From the NCBI GenBank assembly GCA_025024175.1, contig QCXZ01000001.1, positions 36,884,942 through 36,948,941 on the forward strand: a DNA stretch of 64,000 nt, in the 5' to 3' direction. The position numbers and the translations under genes were made by a program. Source of the DNA: Rhyzopertha dominica. Its lineage: Eukaryota > Arthropoda > Insecta > Coleoptera > Bostrichidae. Shown piece after piece: positions 1 through 64,000 of this stretch (position 1 is its first letter; every line of letters begins with the position of its first letter). The notes under the pieces are model-generated. The model did not search any database. It was not told the DNA's origin and saw only the letters and a program-made list of their open reading frames with translations.

Positions 1-263
1 TAATGTAATAAGTAAATAATATAATGTGCTTTCCGTATCTTGGCAACGTTATTAAAAGAGATAAAAACGAACCAAATGCATTAAATGAAAGAAGAAACAT
101 TCAGCATTAGTTAGAATTTATTAATTTTGTGAAAATGGGTTATACGCCATATAGCGGTGGCTTTATGAACTATGACGTAGGTTGGTGCTTACGGTCGATT
201 GTTCAATAAGCGTTTAAGCCCAATGAAACAAAATTACTTTGAATAATTAATCTTTGTCATATT
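1..263. other. No recognisable feature
   Basis: AT-rich sequence downstream of the last recognised cyclase exon. I see no coding frame or repeat that I can name. Confidence 0.5.
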
Positions 264-1145
264 ACTTCCACATCCAACGGATAGGAAGACTTGTATCGCG
301 AAAAAAAATTTTCAAAAATTTTTATTTGTTCATTCGCTTTAAAATGGTCGAAAACGCAAAAAACAAAATTTGAGCAAAAACAAATTTCTTGTCTGTGTGT
401 CTGTGGTTTTGTTTGTATACACGATAACTGTCGAAAGACTTAATATATGAACTTGGCATTTGGCAAACGTATAAATCTCAACTACCCAAAGCAACCTATT
501 GTTTGTGGGGTAAGTAGGGTATCGGGAAGGGGGCGAAATTGGGGGGTAACTACCCTTTTTGCAAATTTTTATTTTTCTATATTTGTTTAGTTTTAGTATG
601 TGATTAGTAGTATAACTGCGAGTATTATTCGTTCTTATAAATTTTCGGTGCAGCAAACTGTTTAGAAGATATTAGTAAAAAAGCGTCACTTAAAGAAAAC
701 GGTCTTTCCTAAATATCTCCGAATATATTAAATATATTCAAAAAATGAAAATACCATCAGATAGGAAATAAAATTCCTCACAAAAAGTGGCTTAGAAAAT
801 GTATTCAAAATTTTGACATTTTCGAAATATTTCCAAAAAACCTATTTTGGTCCCTGCTCGTACGATTTTTTTTTAAATTTTGGTTTTTTATAGAAAATCA
901 AATTTCTGATCAGAAAGCACTCTTGTATTTTTTTTAAGTTAATAATTTAGGAGTTATTTGGAAAACAACGATTTTAAAATTTATAAATTTTTGCTAATAT
1001 CACGAGGACTTTGTCTTAGAAAAAATGTGCAGAGGGACAAAATGCTCAAAATCTGATTACTAATCGTACAGTATAAGAAATAAAAACGTAAATGTCATTT
1101 TGACAATTGGATGTGGAAGTATTGATTCAGTTTGCAGCGGTTTTT
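264..1145 (-). repeat. Dispersed repeat family A, copy 1 (inverted relative to copies 2 and 3)
   Basis: The outer ends carry ACTTCCACATCCAA at 264-277 and its inverse TTGGATGTGGAAGT at 1,107-1,120. The right flank TTGATTCAGTTTGCAGCGG is shared, inverted, with the left flanks of the copies at 10.78 kb and 39.48 kb, so the unit extends to about 1,140. It has no protein coding. It is probably a non-autonomous DNA transposon. Confidence 0.75.
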
Positions 1146-1282
1146 ATTTTAGGTCTACCACATGTTGACGAGTCCACGTCAAGCGTAAGGATAAATCAAA
1201 AATACAGTCGAAAGGGATTTTTTTTTTGTCACATGTAGGTAATGTAGTTTTTTAAAGAAACAATAAAGTTTGAAGAAGAACG

Positions 1283-2400
1283 TAGGCTTTCGCAGCCAGA
1301 TTAAAATCTGAGTCTTTTGGGGTTAGACCGCGTCTGATTTAGGAATAAGGTCTACGTTTCGCGCGCACTTGTAAGAGGCTTCATCAGGACAGGAATAAGG
1401 TGTACGGAATATGGTGCAAGCCGGACGCGAGAAACACGTCCGAACTGAACCAAATCCAAAGGAGGAAAGAGTATGTAAACAATAAATATCGTTTTACCTG
1501 GTGCTACGAGGGGGTGAGGATGCTTGGACGGCATAGGTGGGAGATTATGAAGGTGGGGTAGCCGTCGCGTGATTGGGTGCCAAATGGTGGAGAGATGTAA
1601 ACCGTCTTCACGGTTTAGATTATTGGGATATTTGGAAATTTCTATGGCTTCTCGGAATTTTCTGGTTGTGAAGAAAGGGACTTTCGGTAGAACTAACACA
1701 TTGTCAAACAAAATATTGTGCCCCGTTTCATGTTGATGTTCAGCTACTGCTGAGTGGGTAGAGACCTGATTTAATGTAGCGTTAATGTTCATTAAGCCTG
1801 ATTTTTATTAATCTCCTTTTTCGCCGATATATACGGCACCACATGAACAAGGGATGCTGTAAACACCTATGGAAGAAAAAGGATTTATTTTGTCCTTCGG
1901 AGATGGAAGAATCTGTGACATTTTCGAAGGGGGCTGGAAAATTGTATGGATGAGTTCTTTCTAAGAATTTTGCCAATTCTATCTGTGACACCTTCAACAT
2001 GTGGAAGTAAAGCAGTCTATCTATAATTTGAGGGTTTGAGAGTTTGGATTTGGGATAAAGATGACGATTAATTGCAAATTTAGGAATTTAGGACAGAACC
2101 CTTTTGTGACATATGGTAATGAGAAGACGCATGCAAGTACCTATCTTTGCGAGTGGCTTTGCGATAGACAGAGTGGCCCAAACGACCATCTGGTAGACGA
2201 GTGACAAGGACATTAAGAAATGGGATAGAATTATTGCTTTCCATTTCCATCGTAAATTTTATAACGGAATGTTGATAATTAATAAGGTGGTCTAAGAAGG
2301 TTCTTAGGGTATTGGATCCGTGAGGCCATATAATGAAAGTTGGTCGACATAACGAAGCCAGCTTTTAGGATTCAGGTGTGGTCTGATCTGATCTATATTC
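1283..2400 (-). mobile_element. Penelope-like retroelement family 1, 3' half (minus copy)
   Basis: Reading the minus strand from about 2,390 gives the region after the reverse-transcriptase active site (RYVD, then SNTLRTFLDHL in broken frame), the conserved KDRYLHASSHYHMSQK segment, and then the GIY-YIG endonuclease C-terminus (SAVAEHQHETGHNI, TTRKFREAIEISKYPNNLNR) ending near 1,283 in the element's 3' tail. Reverse transcriptase with GIY-YIG is the signature of Penelope-like elements. Several frameshifts make it inactive. It faces a related fragment at 3.02-3.99 kb. Confidence 0.85.
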
Positions 2401-2519
2401 GACTTAATTAAATAGATTTTTTTGTAGTTTAATTTACCTTTATGTAATTTAGTTTAATTGTTTCTGATTTGGTGTGAACCTTAATGTAAGCGTGTCGTAT
2501 TATCCACAAACATTTATTA

Positions 2520-2690
2520 TGTTGTTATACCAGGGTTAGGTGGTAGAGCAGAGGAGGGTTTTACACCCTCCAACTGAATCTCGACCTGTGATTCCAGCCA
2601 AATTAATTTTATATTGCTTGTTCATATGTATATATAACAATTTGATTGTAATAAAGGCAATCATTATTATTATTATTATTGTTGGAACCA
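2520..2690 (+). repeat. Possible LINE-like 3' tail ending in (ATT)n
   Basis: A stretch with a GTAATAAAGG polyadenylation-like signal ends in an (ATT)n tract at about 2,660-2,680. This resembles the 3' end of non-LTR retrotransposons with microsatellite tails. No reverse-transcriptase sequence is attached, so the assignment is weak. Confidence 0.35.
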
Positions 2691-2889
2691 AAGCTTTGAA
2701 TATTTCACTTGTCCTCTTTCAGGTTGTCATAGATACACCTTATTTTAGTATAAATGAATTGCATGTCATTAACATTTTAATATAAATGGTTTTCTAATAA
2801 AGTTGATTATAAAATCATGTTGATGCGGGTTTCCTTGCTCCAATATTAAGTGTATGATCCATCAACAATTATTATTATTATTATTATTA

Positions 2890-3019
2890 TTACTCTAAAG
2901 CTATTTGTTCAAAAGCTTCAATGAACATGTTTGCCACTACTGGTGACAATGGAAAACCCATGGGTATACCAGAAATTTGCCGGTAGAATTGACCATGAAA
3001 CGTGAAATACGTAAAAGTC
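2890..3019 (-). mobile_element. Penelope-like reverse-transcriptase fragment
   Basis: The minus strand encodes FTYFTFHGQFYRQISGIPMG followed by FPLSPVVANMFIEAFEQIAL, the conserved reverse-transcriptase block just before the active-site motif in Penelope-like elements. It abuts a (TTA)n tract at 2,867-2,891. At about 3,019 it meets, head to head, a plus-strand fragment of the same family, so a rearranged inverted junction lies here. Confidence 0.8.
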
Positions 3020-3990
3020 AGATGGTCGTTTGGGCCACGTCTATCGTATAGCCACTCACACAGATCGGTACTTGCATACGTCTTCTCATCACCATATGAC
3101 ACAAAAGCGTTCTGTCCTAAATTCTCTTGTTAACCGCGCTGTATTAATTTCTGAACCGGACAAACTTCGAAGTGAATTACAACACTTACGCATCAGCCTG
3201 GCCAACAACGGGTATAATAACCGTTAGATACAATTTGCAATTAATAGTCATCTTTACTCCAAATCCAAACTAACTCTCGAACCCCCAAATTATAGATCGA
3301 CTGCTTTACTTCCCTACTTTCAAGGTGTAACAAACAGAAATGGCAATATTCTTAAGAAAGAACTTATCCGTACTATCTTCCAGCCTCCTTCAAAAATGTC
3401 ACAGATTCTTCAATCTCCAAAGGACAAAATAAATCTTCTAGAGGTATTTACAGCATCCTTTGTTCGTGCGGTGCCGTATATACGGTCGAAACAGGTAGAT
3501 CCATAAAAACCAGGCTTAATGAACATAAACGCTACATTAAATCAGATCTCTTCACCCATCTAGAAGTAGCTGAACATCAACATGAAACGGGGTACAATAT
3601 TTGGTTTGAATTTGTCAGTTCTAGCGAAAGTCGCTTTTTTCACAACACGAAAATTCCGAGAAGCCATAGAAATTTCCAAATATCCCAATAATCTAAACCG
3701 CGACGACGGTTTTTATCTCTCCAACATTTGGTACCCAATCACCCAACGACTATCCCACTTTCACAATCTCCCACCTATGCCGTCCAAGCATCCCCACCCC
3801 ACGATATTTATTGTTTATATACCCTTTCTTCCTTGGGACTTGGTTCAGTTCGGACGTGTTTCTCGCGTCAGGCAACATATTCCATAGACCTTATTCCTGT
3901 CCTGATAATGCCCCTTACAAGTGCGGGCGAAACGTCGACCTCATTCCTAAATCAGATGCGGTCTGACCCCAAAAGACCTAGAATTCAAGT
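3019..3990 (+). mobile_element. Penelope-like retroelement family 1, 3' half (plus copy)
   Basis: This is the inverted partner of the 1.28-2.4 kb fragment. In order it has GHVYRIATHTDRYLHTSSHH, HMTQKRSVLNSLVNRAVLIS, the GIY-YIG core in a broken frame (SILCSCGAVYTVETGRSIK at about 3,450-3,510), EVAEHQHETG, TTRKFREAIEISKYPNNLNR and the 3' tail with CCTTACAAGTGCGGGCGAAA (3,912-3,931). Frameshifts and stops make it a relic. Confidence 0.85.
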
Positions 3991-5056
3991 CTGAAGAAGC
4001 CTTCAGAACACAGCCGAAACGGAACAGCAGTTTGCTTGATACTTGAAAAAGAAAGATTATTATACCAAGCAACAGCCCCAATTTGCAAATTATAAAAATG
4101 GTACTAAAATGGAACTCTTCTCGGCTTTGTGGCCCAGAAATACTTTAACTGATTTCTCAATTATGTAGGCTTTGTTTTTAAAATGTTTTTAGAAATTGCC
4201 TATCACAGTAAAGCAAAAAACATAACTTGGGTAGTTCGAAAGGTTTTTTTCTCCAAATTAGGGGGCCCACTTCGATAAAGAGGCCCCAAGCGCGCGCTTC
4301 ATGCCCCATTGCAGAAATCCGCCACTGTACTTTACTAAATAATGTCATGAGGACTACATGCTTATTTAGTTATACTTACCCATGACTCTCTCTGATAAGC
4401 AAAAAAGTAACAAAATATTAGTATCAGTAGTAAAATATATTAATATACGGCTATGAAATACTTAATATATGTATACTAACTAAAATTTATGAATGCAACT
4501 TAGGAGTCTGATAAAAGCAATTTAGTGGAAGTTATATAGTAGAATAAGAAGAAGGAAAGCTAGCAAACTCCATTACGAATAACAAATACTGAATTATTCT
4601 ATGGCATTTTTCTTAAAATATTTTGGTATAGGTATTAATTTAAGCTATAATCATAAATTGATCATAGGATTTATCTGTTCTAAATACTTTATGTAGTAGT
4701 AGTAGTATTAAAAGGGTGTCAGAGAAGAAAAAAATTTCCGAGTTAAACAGATAGTGAGATGTTTTAAAACCACACTCACAATCTACAAGTGTTAGAGGTG
4801 TTTCTCTTCCTTCCCATGTGCGATTGAGGGAGACCTTTTTNGGGAAAAAACTTCGTTAACACTTATGAACTTCACAAGATGAACGGACTGAATCTAGTTT
4901 AGAATTAATAAAATAACATTAGAAACTGTAGGTACTGCACACAAAGCAGTTGAAAGATAAATTTGCAAAGCTTTCAATTTTTCATTTGTTACTAACCTGA
5001 ATTTCCAAACAAAATCATAAATTATAATCTCGCACTCGACAGATGAAGATACTTAC
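3991..5056. other. AT-rich stretch without recognised features
   Basis: This lies just 3' of the last recognised cyclase exon. A short (GTA)n run occurs at 4,693-4,706. No coding exon that would complete the cyclase C-terminus was recognised, and no clear polyadenylation site can be assigned. Confidence 0.4.
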
Positions 5057-63920
<58,864 letters not shown>

Positions 63921-64000
63921 CTGGAACAAAAGAGACAAATTAGCAAATTAGCTCATTTTGTGTCAACGAATTACAATATAATGTAAGGTAGAATGTGCAA
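63921..64000 (-). other. Probable 5' UTR intron of the cyclase gene
   Basis: A TTTTGTTCCAG acceptor ends at 63,921. Sequence upstream looks intronic, implying a non-coding first exon and promoter outside the window. Confidence 0.55.

Overview
The window looks like insect nuclear DNA. It is AT-rich, has GT-AG introns and no bacterial-style gene packing, and carries a dense mixture of insect-type transposable elements: Penelope-like, BEL/Pao, Ty3/gypsy, Tc1/mariner, hAT and fold-back MITEs. Scattered single N bases suggest a draft assembly. The insect order cannot be fixed from the sequence.

One host gene explains nearly the whole window. A receptor-type (membrane) guanylate cyclase lies on the minus strand. 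Thirteen coding exons can be traced from a signal-peptide exon at 63,667-63,826 down to a C-terminal exon at 5,057-5,234, so about 59 kb of DNA encodes about 993 residues. All junctions agree in phase. The order is signal peptide, ligand-binding-type extracellular domain, one transmembrane segment, pseudokinase (kinase-homology) domain, dimerisation coiled coil and class III cyclase domain. The only defect is an apparent extra base in exon 11, at the start of the cyclase domain. The first exon seems to begin at a splice acceptor in the 5' UTR, so the promoter lies beyond the right edge. The 3' end may lie beyond the left edge.

The introns are built mostly of mobile DNA. From left to right they hold: a dispersed repeat (264-1,145); facing fragments of a Penelope-like element (1.28-4.0 kb); a BEL/Pao fragment (6.25-7.4 kb); two inverted 1-kb hAT MITEs with perfect 8-bp target duplications (8.18-10.56 kb); a TIR element (13.0-14.8 kb) carrying a nested MITE; fold-back elements (16 and 19 kb); a Penelope fragment (20.7-21.2 kb); a near-perfect 4-kb palindrome of a second Penelope-like family (23.5-27.6 kb) inside an older repeat; TIR MITEs; a Tc1/mariner-type element (29.9-31.5 kb); two mariner copies (32.0 and 34.6 kb); a Tc3-like element (36.6-38.3 kb); a 93-bp-arm hairpin (42 kb); a Penelope fragment between two AT microsatellites (42.3-42.7 kb); a THAP-like element (44.3-45.4 kb); degenerate gypsy elements (47.6-52 kb); a 3.2-kb TIR element (52.8-56 kb); and nested repeats at 58-61 kb.

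The most informative structures are the palindromic Penelope pair, for which an unoccupied paralogous site exists in the same window, the paired hAT MITEs, and two long hairpins that could make double-stranded RNA if transcribed with the cyclase pre-mRNA. I found no convincing evidence of a wholly new biological system. One short coding-like frame (11,640-11,893) remains unexplained.
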